NCBI GenBank assembly: GCA_004556165.1
Contig: SFIR01000001.1
Location: 153,451 to 217,450 of the forward strand
Reading direction: 5' to 3'
DNA: 64,000 nt
From: Clostridiales bacterium
Lineage (GTDB): Bacteria > Bacillota > Clostridia > Christensenellales > CAG-138
The notes below the pieces were generated by a model. It ran no database searches. It was not told where the DNA came from and saw only the letters and a list, made by a program, of their open reading frames with translations. Shown piece after piece: positions 24,701 through 32,878 of the stretch. How positions within the stretch are numbered: the stretch's first letter is position 1; each line of letters begins with the position of its first letter. Made by a program: the position numbers and the translations under genes.

Positions 24701-25069
24701 CTTTTCACTATCGTGGGCATCGTCATTTGACAGAGAAGAAACAAATTCGGTATCGGCGAAAAAGTCAATATTATAACTTCCCTCGGTCATTATAACGCCG
24801 TCAAGGGATCTGAAATATTCAACATCCTCCTCGGTAAATCCTATGGTGCTCAAAAAACGGAAATCGTACATGTTGGCATATCCGTTTATGTATTCATTCG
24901 CACTCTTTATCATTGCGGGCTTCAGAGCCGATAATCCGCAAAAGAAACCTACGCCGAGCATTATTATTACGAGTATTGCAATAAATCTGCCCTTCGTCTT
25001 CTGTATCTCGCGAATATTATTCTTGGTCCATGCCGTAAATTTTGAGGCTTTAATGTACTTTTTCACCAT
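21728..25069 (-). CDS. ABC transporter permease, FtsX/MacB type, with long extracytoplasmic coiled coil
   Basis: A 1113-residue membrane protein. One helix sits near residues 28-50. A large outside domain follows, within which about residues 270-565 are a heptad-rich coiled coil (repeats such as LDEAKQQLDDAKQAIE and AELDEAKSLLDDAAYEL). Then come two FtsX-type permease blocks: ALVCTTTMTRMVDEHRTQIGTLKALGY in the first and the ISIAERTREIATLKVLGF motif in the second, with a further outside domain between them. This is the mechanotransmission type of ABC system, which acts on envelope proteins or lipids rather than importing solutes. Start ATG has GAGGAGATAGA upstream and overlaps the ATPase gene by seven bases. 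Substrate unknown. Confidence 0.9.
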   Translation of the reverse strand: MVKKYIKASKFTAWTKNNIREIQKTKGRFIAILVIIMLGVGFFCGLSALKPAMIKSANEYINGYANMYDFRFLSTIGFTEEDVEYFRSLDGVIMTEGSYNIDFFADTEFVSSLSNDDAHDSEKVLKACSITQRINKVKLVSGRMPTSGNECLVDASSIGANAIGTTIKVSSRNDESTKSFFAYDKFTVVGTCCSVNYLNRTRGTSTLEGGSLNGFVYLTNDAFSSERMTEIFIKTDAAGDIFTDEYNNAIDGYSDYLQSALEERADADYVEMQINARELIDDAWGEYYSALHDFVQSKAEAENQLNGVLDELNQGKAQLDEAKQQLDDAKQAIETGELEYREGLKAYDEGIAEYNSEREAVFARLAEAQGEIDANRKAVEAALALIDQSDAVGTYNSMLERIAELELIMSQIEDHDSPEYIEAYAEYRFLQQQIEFIDETGLPEMYHNLLDSQQQLVEAQAELDRQREMAAAEFEAAKAELDEAKSLLDDAAYELNTARMTYTEGLIDYYEAKNAYDDGLEQYEQAKAEADAQFSDAEEQLTEAKAAILASEADYNSIFSASVRAYSLDRSKNSGYVSFENDASVVEGIAKVLPLIFFIVAALVCTTTMTRMVDEHRTQIGTLKALGYNDGKIIMKYICYSGSAALVGCIIGFYGGSILIPKVIWNAYKMLYDFGEISIVFDYKNALVSLGISLVCTAGATFAACKKELTEMPAELIRPKAPKPGKRILLEHLPFIWNRMSFLNKVAARNILRYTRRLIMMLVGIGGCAALILVGFGVHDSIYNVVNDQFTNITCYDFEISFADEMTLTDQQEFRESCSDILNDCVFVISDSVNVDTRKGDMAVKIIATSDRNICNIVKFSCDGEAVPYPNDGGVLINEKLSALTGAAVGDKITIQLNEETSVEARVDGIFENYVYNYAVMSELTYQQLFGSDVGYKTAYATAAEDDIYDVSAQLYKQSGVNNVSVTEDIRKTVDDMMKSMNYIVGVVVISACALAFVVAYNLGNISIAERTREIATLKVLGFQLNETSAYVSRENIIIAVVGSLLGLPCGYFLNNFVMSQINIDLVTFDVKVLPISFLYAFVISVVMSILVSLMLRKKIASINPAESLKSVD

Positions 25070-25767
25070 TCTATCTCCTCAACGGGAGTTACGATTTCAT
25101 TCTTTGTGACAGATTCGACCATACCGCTTTTTATCCTGATAACCCTGTCAGCCATTGCGGTAAGCGCAGAGTTGTGTGTAATGATAATAACGGTCATTCC
25201 GTTCTCGCGGCTTTCCCTTTGCAGCAGCTTGAGGATGGCTTTTCCCGTCAGATAGTCAAGCGCACCGGTGGGCTCATCGCAAAGAAGCAGCTTTGGCCTT
25301 TTTGCGAGGGCTCTTGCAATGGCAACTCGCTGCTGTTCGCCGCCGGAAAGCTGCGAAGGGAAGTTATTCATTCTGCCTGCGAGCCCGACATCGGTCAGAA
25401 CCTGTTCAGCAGACATGGGATTATCAGTAAGCTGCGATGCAATCTCAACGTTTTCGAGCGCAGTAAGGTTCGGGATCAGATTGTAGTACTGAAATACGAA
25501 GCCGATATCATGCCTGCGGTAATCCGCCAGCTTCCTCGTATCGTATGCCGATATATCCTTATCCTCAAGGAACACGCTGCCGCTCGTCAGGGTATCCATT
25601 CCGCCGAGAATGTTTATGAGCGTAGTCTTACCTGCGCCGGACTGACCGACGATAACACATATCTCTCCTTTGTTTATTTCAAAAGAAACATCCTTTAATG
25701 CGGTAACGTTTATATCACCCGAGTGATACACCTTTCCAACCTTGCTGAATTTTACAAATGCACACAT
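25063..25767 (-). CDS. ABC transporter ATP-binding protein (MacB/LolD-type)
   Basis: ATPase partner of the adjacent permease, 234 residues. Walker A GQSGAGKTT, Q-loop FVFQYYNLIPNLTALENV, signature LSGGEQQRVAIARAL, Walker B LLLCDEPTGALD and the H-loop VIIITHN are all intact. The FQYYNL/ALENVE pattern is that of the MacB/LolD/FtsE class, consistent with an FtsX-like permease. Start at 25767 (MCAFVKFSKVGK) follows AAGGAGGATCCGAT; an upstream in-frame ATG at 25827 falls inside the promoter and is rejected. First gene of a two-gene operon. Confidence 0.94.
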   Translation of the reverse strand: MCAFVKFSKVGKVYHSGDINVTALKDVSFEINKGEICVIVGQSGAGKTTLINILGGMDTLTSGSVFLEDKDISAYDTRKLADYRRHDIGFVFQYYNLIPNLTALENVEIASQLTDNPMSAEQVLTDVGLAGRMNNFPSQLSGGEQQRVAIARALAKRPKLLLCDEPTGALDYLTGKAILKLLQRESRENGMTVIIITHNSALTAMADRVIRIKSGMVESVTKNEIVTPVEEIEW

Positions 25768-25798
25768 ATCGGATCCTCCTTGATTTCTACCCACTATA

Positions 25799-25827
25799 AT
25801 TATAATGTAAACGGTACGGCAAATCAA
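25799..25827 (-). promoter_or_regulatory. Promoter of the ABC operon
   Basis: On the minus strand TTGATT (25827-25822), 17-base spacer, TATAAT (25804-25799). The region between this and 26005 contains no recognisable gene. Confidence 0.68.
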
Positions 25828-26004
25828 CAGACTATTCTCATTTTATGTCCATATAGCTTAACAATCGCGCTTTATGCGGCCCACGATGATACGGTGTTCG
25901 GGATAATATAACTGCAGCGCAGAGCGGTAACGAAACCGCAGCTTTGCCCGTTTTCCGGAAAATAACTATATCGGAGAATGAATACCCCATATCAGCAAAG
26001 GGCA

Positions 26005-26033
26005 TTAGACAAATGAAGCAAACCTGCTATAAT
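26005..26033 (+). promoter_or_regulatory. Promoter of the iron alcohol dehydrogenase gene
   Basis: TTAGAC (26005-26010), 17-base spacer, TATAAT (26028-26033); leader of about 55 bases. Confidence 0.62.
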
Positions 26034-26094
26034 ATCTATCGGATAAGAAAAAGGCTTATCCATGAACAATAATTTGATTAAAGGAGATAGTATT

Positions 26095-27312
26095 ATGAAA
26101 AGGTTTACTCTTCCTCGCGATCTGTATCATGGAAAAGGAGCTCTCGAAGCTCTGAAGACCTTTAAGGGTAAGCGTGCAATGATTTGCGTCGGCGGCGGTT
26201 CAATGAAGCGTTTCGGCTTCCTCGATCGCGCTATCGCATATCTTAAAGAAGCAGGCATGCAGGTAGAGCTTTTTGAAGGCATCGAGCCCGATCCCTCTGT
26301 TGAAACCGTTATGAAGGGTGCAGAGGCAATGCTGAAGTTCCAGCCCGATTGGATCATTGCAATGGGCGGCGGTTCTCCCATTGACGCGGCAAAGGCTATG
26401 TGGATTAAGTACGAGTATCCCGAAGTTACCTTTGAGGATATGTGCAAGATCTTCGGCATTCCCACGCTCCGCCGCAAAGCACATTTCTGCGCAATCTCCT
26501 CAACTTCCGGTACCGCAACCGAAGTTACCGCTTTCTCCATCATCACTGATTACCAGAAGGGCATCAAGTACCCCATCGCTGATTTTGAGATCACTCCCGA
26601 TGTCGCTATCGTAGACCCCGATCTCGCAGAAACCATGCCCAAAAAGCTCGTTGCTCATACCGGTATGGACGCTATGACCCATGCTGTTGAATCCTATGTT
26701 TCCACCGCCAACTGCGATTACACCGATCCTCTTGCTATTCATGCTATCCGCATGATCCAGGCAGACCTTATTGATTCCTATAACGGCGACATGGAAAAGC
26801 GTGCTGCTATGCATAACGCACAGTGCCTCGCAGGTATGGCATTCTCCAATGCACTGCTCGGTATCGTTCACTCCATGGCGCACAAGACCGGCGCTGCATT
26901 CGCAGACTACGGCGCACACATCATCCACGGTGCTGCAAACGCAATGTACCTTCCCAAGGTTATCGCATTCAACGCAAAGAATGAGACCGCAGCCGCACGT
27001 TATGCCGAGATCGCGGACGCTATGTGCCTTGGTGGAAATACCACCGAAGAAAAGGTTCAGCTCCTCATCGCTTATCTGCGCAAGATGAACGATGACCTCA
27101 ATATCCCTCACTGCATCGGTCATTACGGCGCTGACAGCTATCCCTGCGAGAAGGGCTTCGTTCCCGAGGATGTATTCCTTGTCCGTCTTCCCGAGATTGC
27201 AAAGAATGCAATCGGCGATGCCTGCACCGGCACCAACCCCCGTATCCCCACCCAGCACGAGATGGAAGAGCTCCTCAAGTGCTGCTACTATGATACCGAG
27301 GTCAATTTCTAA
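26095..27312 (+). CDS. Iron-containing alcohol dehydrogenase
   Basis: Group III alcohol dehydrogenase, 405 residues, expected to interconvert an aldehyde and an alcohol with NAD(P)H. Seen: CVGGGSMKRFGF, MGGGSPIDAAKAMW (cofactor binding), STSGTATEVTAFSII, HTGMDAMTHAVESYVS and the metal-site region GIVHSMAHKTGAAF...HGAANAMYLP with the expected His residues. The ATG at 26095 follows AAAGGAGATAG; an upstream in-frame ATG at 26062 adds a tail without support. Codon bias is strong (GCA, CGT, ACC), pointing to high expression, as expected for a fermentation enzyme. Butanol, 1,3-propanediol and lactaldehyde enzymes share these motifs, so the substrate is open. A LysR regulator gene lies convergently downstream. 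Confidence 0.93.
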   Translation: MKRFTLPRDLYHGKGALEALKTFKGKRAMICVGGGSMKRFGFLDRAIAYLKEAGMQVELFEGIEPDPSVETVMKGAEAMLKFQPDWIIAMGGGSPIDAAKAMWIKYEYPEVTFEDMCKIFGIPTLRRKAHFCAISSTSGTATEVTAFSIITDYQKGIKYPIADFEITPDVAIVDPDLAETMPKKLVAHTGMDAMTHAVESYVSTANCDYTDPLAIHAIRMIQADLIDSYNGDMEKRAAMHNAQCLAGMAFSNALLGIVHSMAHKTGAAFADYGAHIIHGAANAMYLPKVIAFNAKNETAAARYAEIADAMCLGGNTTEEKVQLLIAYLRKMNDDLNIPHCIGHYGADSYPCEKGFVPEDVFLVRLPEIAKNAIGDACTGTNPRIPTQHEMEELLKCCYYDTEVNF

Positions 27313-27363
27313 TCGTAACTCTCTATTGGGTATCTGCTCAAGTTAAATCATGCCTAAAAATTG

Positions 27364-27400
27364 TGCCGGCTGACCGATCGGTCAGCCGGCATAATATTTT
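27364..27400. terminator. Bidirectional terminator, perfect 28-base palindrome
   Basis: TGCCGGCTGACCGA (27364-27377) followed immediately by its exact reverse complement (27378-27391). AT-rich T runs flank it on both strands (TATTTTT on plus; AATTTTTA on minus), so it can end both the alcohol dehydrogenase and the LysR transcripts. Confidence 0.85.
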
Positions 27401-27403
27401 TCA

Positions 27404-28339
27404 TCACATCATCGGATCAATGATAGCTTTTTTCGCTTCAAACAGCAATTCGATAAACCTCTTATCAATATCCGAAAGCCGATAATCCTTCCTGTGGATG
27501 AGAATGTCCCTGTAAATGCGCTTGTTTTCTTCGCATTCCCGTTCGACAAGATTGTATCGCGTCAGCAGCTCTTCGGGGATGGGGGAAACCCACATAAAGC
27601 ATTCCGGATTCTGTACGAGCAGATCAAATTGACTTCCCCTCTCAAACAGGAAGATACGTCTTGCAAAACCATCGGGGAGTTCTTCCTTCTTGACTTCGGC
27701 AAAAGACAGCGACGGCACATAAGGATCTGCGTGCGCTATCTCTACATAATTCCGTAGGTCGTCATAGGTGATTTTATCAAGAGAAGCCAATGGTGAATCC
27801 TTGCTCATTATCAGAACATAGTGGAATTCCGCAACGAGGTCATAGCTGAGATTCTTTTCTTCCAACGATTCCCTGTAAAATTTATCGTAGTTTTCTGCGT
27901 AACGAATGATGCCGAGCCTGTAATCCTCCTGAAGGATGTTGGAAATTGCACGCTTTGCATTGGTTTCCTTGTAAAATAACTCCGCCTTATCGCCCAAAGA
28001 AAATGTCGTTGTGAATTTCGCAAAAGCGTCGGCAATATAGCTTGCACGAGGAACCGAAATGGAAAATCGCTTCTTCTCGGTACGTTCCTTAGTGAAGAGA
28101 AATTCAACATCATCTATCTGCTTCAGAATGGATTTGGCATAGCGAATAAAAATTTCTCCATCGGGGGTGAGAAGAACGCCCTCGGAGCTTCTTTCAAAAA
28201 TCGTAATTCCGAGGCTGCTTTCCAATTCCTTGATGGCACGGCTTAGATTCGGCTGTCCGACGTACAGACGCTTTGCGGCCTTGTTAAGTGAATGTGTGTC
28301 CGCAACCTCGACCGCGTATTTCATATGCAGCAGATTCAT
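27404..28339 (-). CDS. LysR-family transcriptional regulator
   Basis: A 311-residue regulator. The N-terminal winged helix-turn-helix is clear: MNLLHMKYAVEVADTHSLNK, then AAKRLYVGQPNLSRAIKELE, LGITIFERSSEGVLLTPDGE. The rest is the two-lobed periplasmic-binding-protein-like effector domain (about residues 90-300). LysR proteins usually control a divergent neighbour; the divergent gene here is the EEP-fold protein at 28527, while the alcohol dehydrogenase is convergent. The effector is unknown. The intergenic region 28340-28526 contains the promoter of the EEP gene and probably the LysR operator, but I could not pick out a clear T-N11-A site. Confidence 0.93.
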   Translation of the reverse strand: MNLLHMKYAVEVADTHSLNKAAKRLYVGQPNLSRAIKELESSLGITIFERSSEGVLLTPDGEIFIRYAKSILKQIDDVEFLFTKERTEKKRFSISVPRASYIADAFAKFTTTFSLGDKAELFYKETNAKRAISNILQEDYRLGIIRYAENYDKFYRESLEEKNLSYDLVAEFHYVLIMSKDSPLASLDKITYDDLRNYVEIAHADPYVPSLSFAEVKKEELPDGFARRIFLFERGSQFDLLVQNPECFMWVSPIPEELLTRYNLVERECEENKRIYRDILIHRKDYRLSDIDKRFIELLFEAKKAIIDPMM

Positions 28340-28467
28340 TTATGCACCTCCCGATTTGATATGAGCATTTTGACTTCATATCTTGTCATAATCATTATAT
28401 CAGGCTTGAGCTGCTTATTCAAGCCGCTATCAGTAGGACGAAAATTGAAAAGCCGTATTTTGTCCCT

Positions 28468-28497
28468 TTACAAATCATCCCCATTTTGTGTTATAAT
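28468..28497 (+). promoter_or_regulatory. Promoter of the EEP-family gene
   Basis: TTACAA (28468-28473), 18-base spacer, TATAAT (28492-28497), 30 bases before the ATG. Confidence 0.55.
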
Positions 28498-28526
28498 GAA
28501 CAGAAACAGAAAACGGAGAAACCTAT

Positions 28527-29579
28527 ATGAAAAAAGCATTTAAGATCATCCTCATAATTCTTGCGGTTATCGCTGCTGCGGTTATAGCTTTCATCGCATG
28601 GCTCAGCATCACCGAGTACTGCCCCGAACCCTTGGAAGAAGTTCCGATAAGCGGCAGCAATACAGGAAAAGCGGCGTTAGGTCAGGAACTCAACATAGTG
28701 ACATGGAACATCGGCTATTGCGGACTCGGCAAGGATTCGGATTTCTTCATGGACGGGGGAAAGCAGGTTCAGCCCTCGGATAGAAGTTATGTCGAATACT
28801 GCCTTAACGGCATTAAGTCCTTCCTAAATGAAACAGAAGCCGATCTCTTCCTGCTGCAGGAGGTGGATACCGACTCCAAACGCTGCTATGGCATCAATGA
28901 AGCTGAACAGCTCGAAATGGGCGCCAGCGCACACGCCCTGAACTTCTCATGCAGATTTGTTCCATACCCTCTGCCGATGATAGGCAGGGTCAACAGCGGA
29001 CTGCTCACGACGAGCAGAAGCCTTGATCTGGCCTCGGCAGAACGCGTTTCGCTTCCATGCCCTTTTTCTTGGCCTGTCAGAATAGCTAACCTTAAGCGCT
29101 GCCTTCTTGTGACAAGGATTCCCGTCGAGGGAAGCGATAAGGAGCTTGTGATTATCAATCTTCACCTTGAAGCCTATGATGACGGCGAGGGGAAGCTTGC
29201 GCAGACTGAGCAGCTCAAGAAATATATCGAGCAGGAATACAAAAAGGGAAACTATGTCATTGCAGGAGGAGATTTCAATCAGTCTTTCCCGAATAGCCTT
29301 GCAGTTTATCCGAATACCCATAGTGAGCTTTGGATGCCAAGCGAACTGGATGAATCACTGCTTGCAGAGGGCTGCAGCTTTGCTTACGATACTGATACGC
29401 CAACCTGCCGCCTGCTCAATCAGCCCTACGATCCGAACGATACGGAGAATACCCAGTACTATGTCATCGACGGCTTTATTCTCAGCCCGAATGTGGAGCT
29501 TGTTGCGGTCGAAACCATTGATCTCGGTTTTGAATATTCCGACCATAATCCGGTAAGCATCCGTGTGATACTGAAGTGA
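28527..29579 (+). CDS. Membrane-anchored endonuclease/exonuclease/phosphatase (EEP)-fold protein
   Basis: A 350-residue protein with an N-terminal membrane helix (residues about 5-27) that likely anchors it on the outer face of the membrane. The EEP catalytic motifs follow: IVTWNIGYCG (Asn site), FLLQEVD (metal-binding Glu), INLHLEAYD, AGGDFNQS (Asp/Asn pair), VIDGFIL and the final YSDHNPV with the catalytic His. All active-site positions look intact. Members outside the cell include phosphodiesterases acting on phospholipids, inositol phosphates or DNA; the sequence does not tell which. Divergent from the LysR gene and possibly under its control. Confidence 0.86.
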   Translation: MKKAFKIILIILAVIAAAVIAFIAWLSITEYCPEPLEEVPISGSNTGKAALGQELNIVTWNIGYCGLGKDSDFFMDGGKQVQPSDRSYVEYCLNGIKSFLNETEADLFLLQEVDTDSKRCYGINEAEQLEMGASAHALNFSCRFVPYPLPMIGRVNSGLLTTSRSLDLASAERVSLPCPFSWPVRIANLKRCLLVTRIPVEGSDKELVIINLHLEAYDDGEGKLAQTEQLKKYIEQEYKKGNYVIAGGDFNQSFPNSLAVYPNTHSELWMPSELDESLLAEGCSFAYDTDTPTCRLLNQPYDPNDTENTQYYVIDGFILSPNVELVAVETIDLGFEYSDHNPVSIRVILK

Positions 29580-29605
29580 GCTTGTGATAATTTGAAGAAA
29601 ATATA

Positions 29606-29634
29606 TTGCGCTTCGACTGAAAAGGGCGTATAAT
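29606..29634 (+). promoter_or_regulatory. Promoter of the solute-binding-protein/LuxR-sensor operon
   Basis: TTGCGC (29606-29611), 17-base spacer, TATAAT (29629-29634). It leaves an unusually long leader of about 148 bases. The leader contains GCTGCGC (29659-29665), which can pair with GCG-AA-CAGC (29677-29685), or its GCTGC part with GCAGC (29696-29700). Confidence 0.65.
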
Positions 29635-29788
29635 CATAAATGTGGAGCCTTGTCCTCTGCTGCGCTTTGGTATACCGCGAACAGCCGGGGATGAGGCAGC
29701 ATGTTCTATAAGCTGAGCATTAGAATTCCTGACAACCGGGCTGACATTCAAATAGCGGCTGTGAAAATAACACCTGAAAGGATACCAT

Positions 29789-31147
29789 ATGAAATACTTC
29801 AGATCTATTTTGCTTCTGTTTTTGCTGATGCTTCTTTTATTCGCTGCCAGCGCATGCAATAAGGATGACGATTCAATGATCGAAATTACACTTTGGCATG
29901 TATACGGAGGGCAAACGGATTCTCCGCTCAATGACCTGATAGAGGAATTCAATAATACCGTCGGTGCTGAGAATAATATTCACGTTACGGTCACCAGCGT
30001 TACAAATTCCAATACCATTCATGAGAATGTGCTTGCAGCCGCATTCGGCGATCCTTCTGCACCGGGACTCCCCGATATGTTCTGCTCCTATCCTAAGACC
30101 GTTTCTGCAATGCCGGATGATACCCTGCTTGTGGATTATTCCGATTATTTCAACGAGGGGGAGCTCTCGGAGTTCATCCCCGAATTCGTAGAAGAAGGAA
30201 TAGTTAATGACCGCCTTGTCGTGCTTCCGCTCGCAAAATCGACTGAAGTTATGTTTATTAACAAAACCGCTTTCGATCGTTTTGCCGATGCAACAGGTGT
30301 GGATATCTCGGAGCTTTCCACTTGGGAAGGACTTTTCGCTATGGCCGAAAGGTATACCGAATGGACGGATGAGCAGACTCCCGAGATTCAGGGCGACGGC
30401 AAGGTATTTTTCGTTCATGATTTTCACTTCAATTATTTTCAGGTGGGCGTGGAAGCTCTTGGCGAGGATTTTTTCAACGGCAATGAGATTGCCTATGGTC
30501 CCATGTTTGAATATGCTTGGGAGCCATATTGCAGAGCTGCGCTCAACGGAAGCCTCTGGCTGCAAAGCGGATATGCAACTGAGCCTTTGAGAACCGGCGA
30601 TACGATTGTATCGGTCGCTTCGTCTGCAAGCGTTCTGTATTATTCGGATATTGTGACATATAATGACAACACAACCGAGCAGGTCGAGATTATTGCTTTG
30701 CCTTGTCCGACCTTTGAAAACGGAGAAAAGCTCGTTATGCAGCGTGGCGTCGGTGTCTGCACGGTAAAATCCACACCCGAGAGGGAACAGGCCTGCGTGA
30801 CATTTCTAAAATGGCTGACTGACGCAGAGCGAAATACGGAATTTGTCACCAAAGCGGGCTATATGCCCGTAAAGCAGGAAGCCTTCGAAAAATATCTAAT
30901 GCCTGCAATAGAGAATCTTAAAGATAAAATGTACATTTCACTTTACCGGGCATTCTTACAGACCCAGAAGGAATACACTTTCTATTTCCCTCCGAAGATA
31001 GATACTTATCTCGAATTGGAAACGTCGTTTGAAAGCAATGTTCGTAATGCGTTGAAATACGGAAAGTCGAGATATATGGATGCCGATTCGGGTTCAATCG
31101 ACGTGCAGATAATTGAAACGCTGAACTATTTTAAAAGCTGTAATTGA
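29789..31147 (+). CDS. Extracellular solute-binding lipoprotein (family 1 type) without transporter genes
   Basis: A 452-residue secreted protein with a lipoprotein signal peptide: basic MKYFRS, hydrophobic core, and lipobox ASAC (Cys about 23). After the Cys the sequence EITLWHVYGGQTDSPLNDLIEEFNN is the typical start of sugar-type ABC binding proteins, and residues VFMINKTAF-like (VMFINKTAFDRF) and the C-terminal FLKWLTDAERNTEFVTKAGYMPV match the same family. No ABC permease or ATPase genes are nearby. Instead the next gene, 30 bases on, is a membrane-spanning LuxR-type regulator, so the binding protein may present a ligand to a sensor rather than feed an importer. Ligand unknown; an oligosaccharide or glycerol-phosphate-like compound is a guess from family. 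Confidence 0.9.
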   Translation: MKYFRSILLLFLLMLLLFAASACNKDDDSMIEITLWHVYGGQTDSPLNDLIEEFNNTVGAENNIHVTVTSVTNSNTIHENVLAAAFGDPSAPGLPDMFCSYPKTVSAMPDDTLLVDYSDYFNEGELSEFIPEFVEEGIVNDRLVVLPLAKSTEVMFINKTAFDRFADATGVDISELSTWEGLFAMAERYTEWTDEQTPEIQGDGKVFFVHDFHFNYFQVGVEALGEDFFNGNEIAYGPMFEYAWEPYCRAALNGSLWLQSGYATEPLRTGDTIVSVASSASVLYYSDIVTYNDNTTEQVEIIALPCPTFENGEKLVMQRGVGVCTVKSTPEREQACVTFLKWLTDAERNTEFVTKAGYMPVKQEAFEKYLMPAIENLKDKMYISLYRAFLQTQKEYTFYFPPKIDTYLELETSFESNVRNALKYGKSRYMDADSGSIDVQIIETLNYFKSCN

Positions 31148-31177
31148 AAATAGTGCTCCTTGGAGGCAGGTAAACTC

Positions 31178-32767
31178 TTGTTCGGACACCTTAAAGCGCT
31201 GATTAAAGCGAGTAAAAAATTTTATGAACAAGGAGTCAGCATTCGGCGCAGACTGGTACTGTACTGGGTCTCGATGGTGCTTGCTCTGTTTCTGATATTC
31301 ATTCTTGTACTCAATCTAATCGGTGCTTTTTCGAAGACCGAGCGTGAGCTGTCCGCTTTTCTTGAGCTTCAGGAAAGAAATACGAGTGCTGCACTATCCA
31401 ACCATCTCAGTGAACTGACTGCGCAGGGCATTGTCCTTTCAAAGGATATTTCAAAGAAGATGTCAAATCTTCTTAATGACAGAGGCGTAGATTTTGATGA
31501 GCTTAATGATAATATTCCTCTCATTGCCGAGCTGGAGGAGGATCTATATGACTCTGTTTATACAACCCTGAATGCAGGCGATTGCAATGGTGCATTTGTG
31601 CTGCTCGATGCAACCGCGAATACGGGCCTTGATGGTTCGGAAAAATCGCGCATCGGCTGTTATCTGCGTTACTCGGATGTCAGCACCGCAGGAAGCTCGA
31701 ATCAGAGGCTGACCTATTTCAGGGGAATGTTCGATATAGCAAGAAAAAATGGGGTTCAGCTGCACAACCGCTGGAATCCCGAGTTTGATACATCTTTTTT
31801 GCCGGGATATGATGATTTTATGGCGATTCGGGTTGACCGAATCGCGGATAGCTTCTGCTGGTCGGGAAGAATGCATATCACCGGCACCTGGGAGGATGCG
31901 AACCTCCTTTATGTCCCCGTTGTTTATCAGGGAAGGGTATGCGGCATATGCGGCATTGAGCTCGGAGATTTGTATTTTCAGTTATCATATGCATCCGTAA
32001 AATCTCAATACGGAAATGTTATGACGCTCATTGCGCCATTGGAAGGTGATCACCTTTTGCTGGATAAAGCTATGTTCGGCGGCAGCGCCGGAGCAGCACT
32101 GCAAACACAGGGCATACTCAGCATCAAGGATGAGAAGTATTTTGAAAGCTATGATTCCGGCTCAGTTCGGTACATAGGTGCTCATAAGAGCTTGGAACAT
32201 AAAACAGTCGATGGAAAGGAGCTTGTTGTCGCCTTACTGCTTCCGGAGAGCAGCTTTTCTTCTGCTGTAAGCTCAGAACGCGCAAAATGGATGATCATAT
32301 CGTTTGCGGCACTGCTGCTCCTTCTGGTGCTCTCTTTCTTCCTTTCGAGATCATTTGCCAAGCCGATAACACAGGGAATACGTTCGCTCAAAGAAGAGCC
32401 CTTGATGGGTGGTACCGTTGCTAAGGTCGGGATAAAGGAGATCGATGAGCTTCATGATTTCGTTCGAGCTTTAAGGGAGAAAAGACGGCTTGCAGAGGAG
32501 ATGCCCCCGGGCGTTCAGCTGCTTTTTACAGATTTCTCTTCCCGCGTACAGACTCTCACGCCGATGGAGCGTACCGTTTTGCAGTGTTATATTGAAGGAC
32601 ATGATACCGTTGAAACTGCAAATCTCGCCTTTATCAGCATAAATACTGTCAAAAAGCATAATACCAATATCTATAGGAAACTCGGCATCACTACCCGTGA
32701 AGAGCTGATGCTCTATATAGATCTGTTTCGCCGCTGCGGTAAGATTGAAGAGATCTCTTATATTTAG
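31178..32767 (+). CDS. Membrane-spanning one-component sensor: extracytoplasmic domain, HAMP-like linker, LuxR-type DNA-binding domain
   Basis: A 529-residue protein. One hydrophobic helix at about residues 26-50, an outside domain of about 320 residues (Cache-like spacing, with segments such as RITYFRGMFDIARKNG-type RLTYFRGMFDIARKNG and GRVCGICGIELGDLYF), a second helix near 375-397, then a HAMP-like stretch RSFAKPITQGIRSLKEE and a GerE/LuxR helix-turn-helix at about 460-520: LTPMERTVLQCYIEG and ISINTVKKHNTNIYRKLG. There is no kinase or receiver domain, so signal must pass from the outside domain to DNA through the membrane. I prefer the TTG at 31178, downstream of GGAGGCAGG; a TTG at 31160 would overlap that site. 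It directly follows the binding-lipoprotein gene. Targets unknown. Confidence 0.85.
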   Translation: MFGHLKALIKASKKFYEQGVSIRRRLVLYWVSMVLALFLIFILVLNLIGAFSKTERELSAFLELQERNTSAALSNHLSELTAQGIVLSKDISKKMSNLLNDRGVDFDELNDNIPLIAELEEDLYDSVYTTLNAGDCNGAFVLLDATANTGLDGSEKSRIGCYLRYSDVSTAGSSNQRLTYFRGMFDIARKNGVQLHNRWNPEFDTSFLPGYDDFMAIRVDRIADSFCWSGRMHITGTWEDANLLYVPVVYQGRVCGICGIELGDLYFQLSYASVKSQYGNVMTLIAPLEGDHLLLDKAMFGGSAGAALQTQGILSIKDEKYFESYDSGSVRYIGAHKSLEHKTVDGKELVVALLLPESSFSSAVSSERAKWMIISFAALLLLLVLSFFLSRSFAKPITQGIRSLKEEPLMGGTVAKVGIKEIDELHDFVRALREKRRLAEEMPPGVQLLFTDFSSRVQTLTPMERTVLQCYIEGHDTVETANLAFISINTVKKHNTNIYRKLGITTREELMLYIDLFRRCGKIEEISYI

Positions 32768-32787
32768 ATTGAGTATTGATAGATGCA

Positions 32788-32829
32788 TTGCCACTGCAGC
32801 CTTCATAAGGCTTGCGGTGGCAAGTTTTG
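32788..32829 (+). terminator. Terminator after the LuxR-type sensor gene
   Basis: TTGCCAC (32788-32794) pairs with GTGGCAA (32817-32823), with an inner GC/GC and CCTT/AAGG stem, followed by GTTTTGC. Confidence 0.7.
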
Positions 32830-32878
32830 CTTGCAACAACATATGGTGTTATTGCAAAGAAACAACGCTACATGTTGT

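Noticed and set aside
26500..27258. 252-codon minus-strand frame opposite the alcohol dehydrogenase
   Set aside because: Antisense shadow in a highly biased gene, with no start signals.
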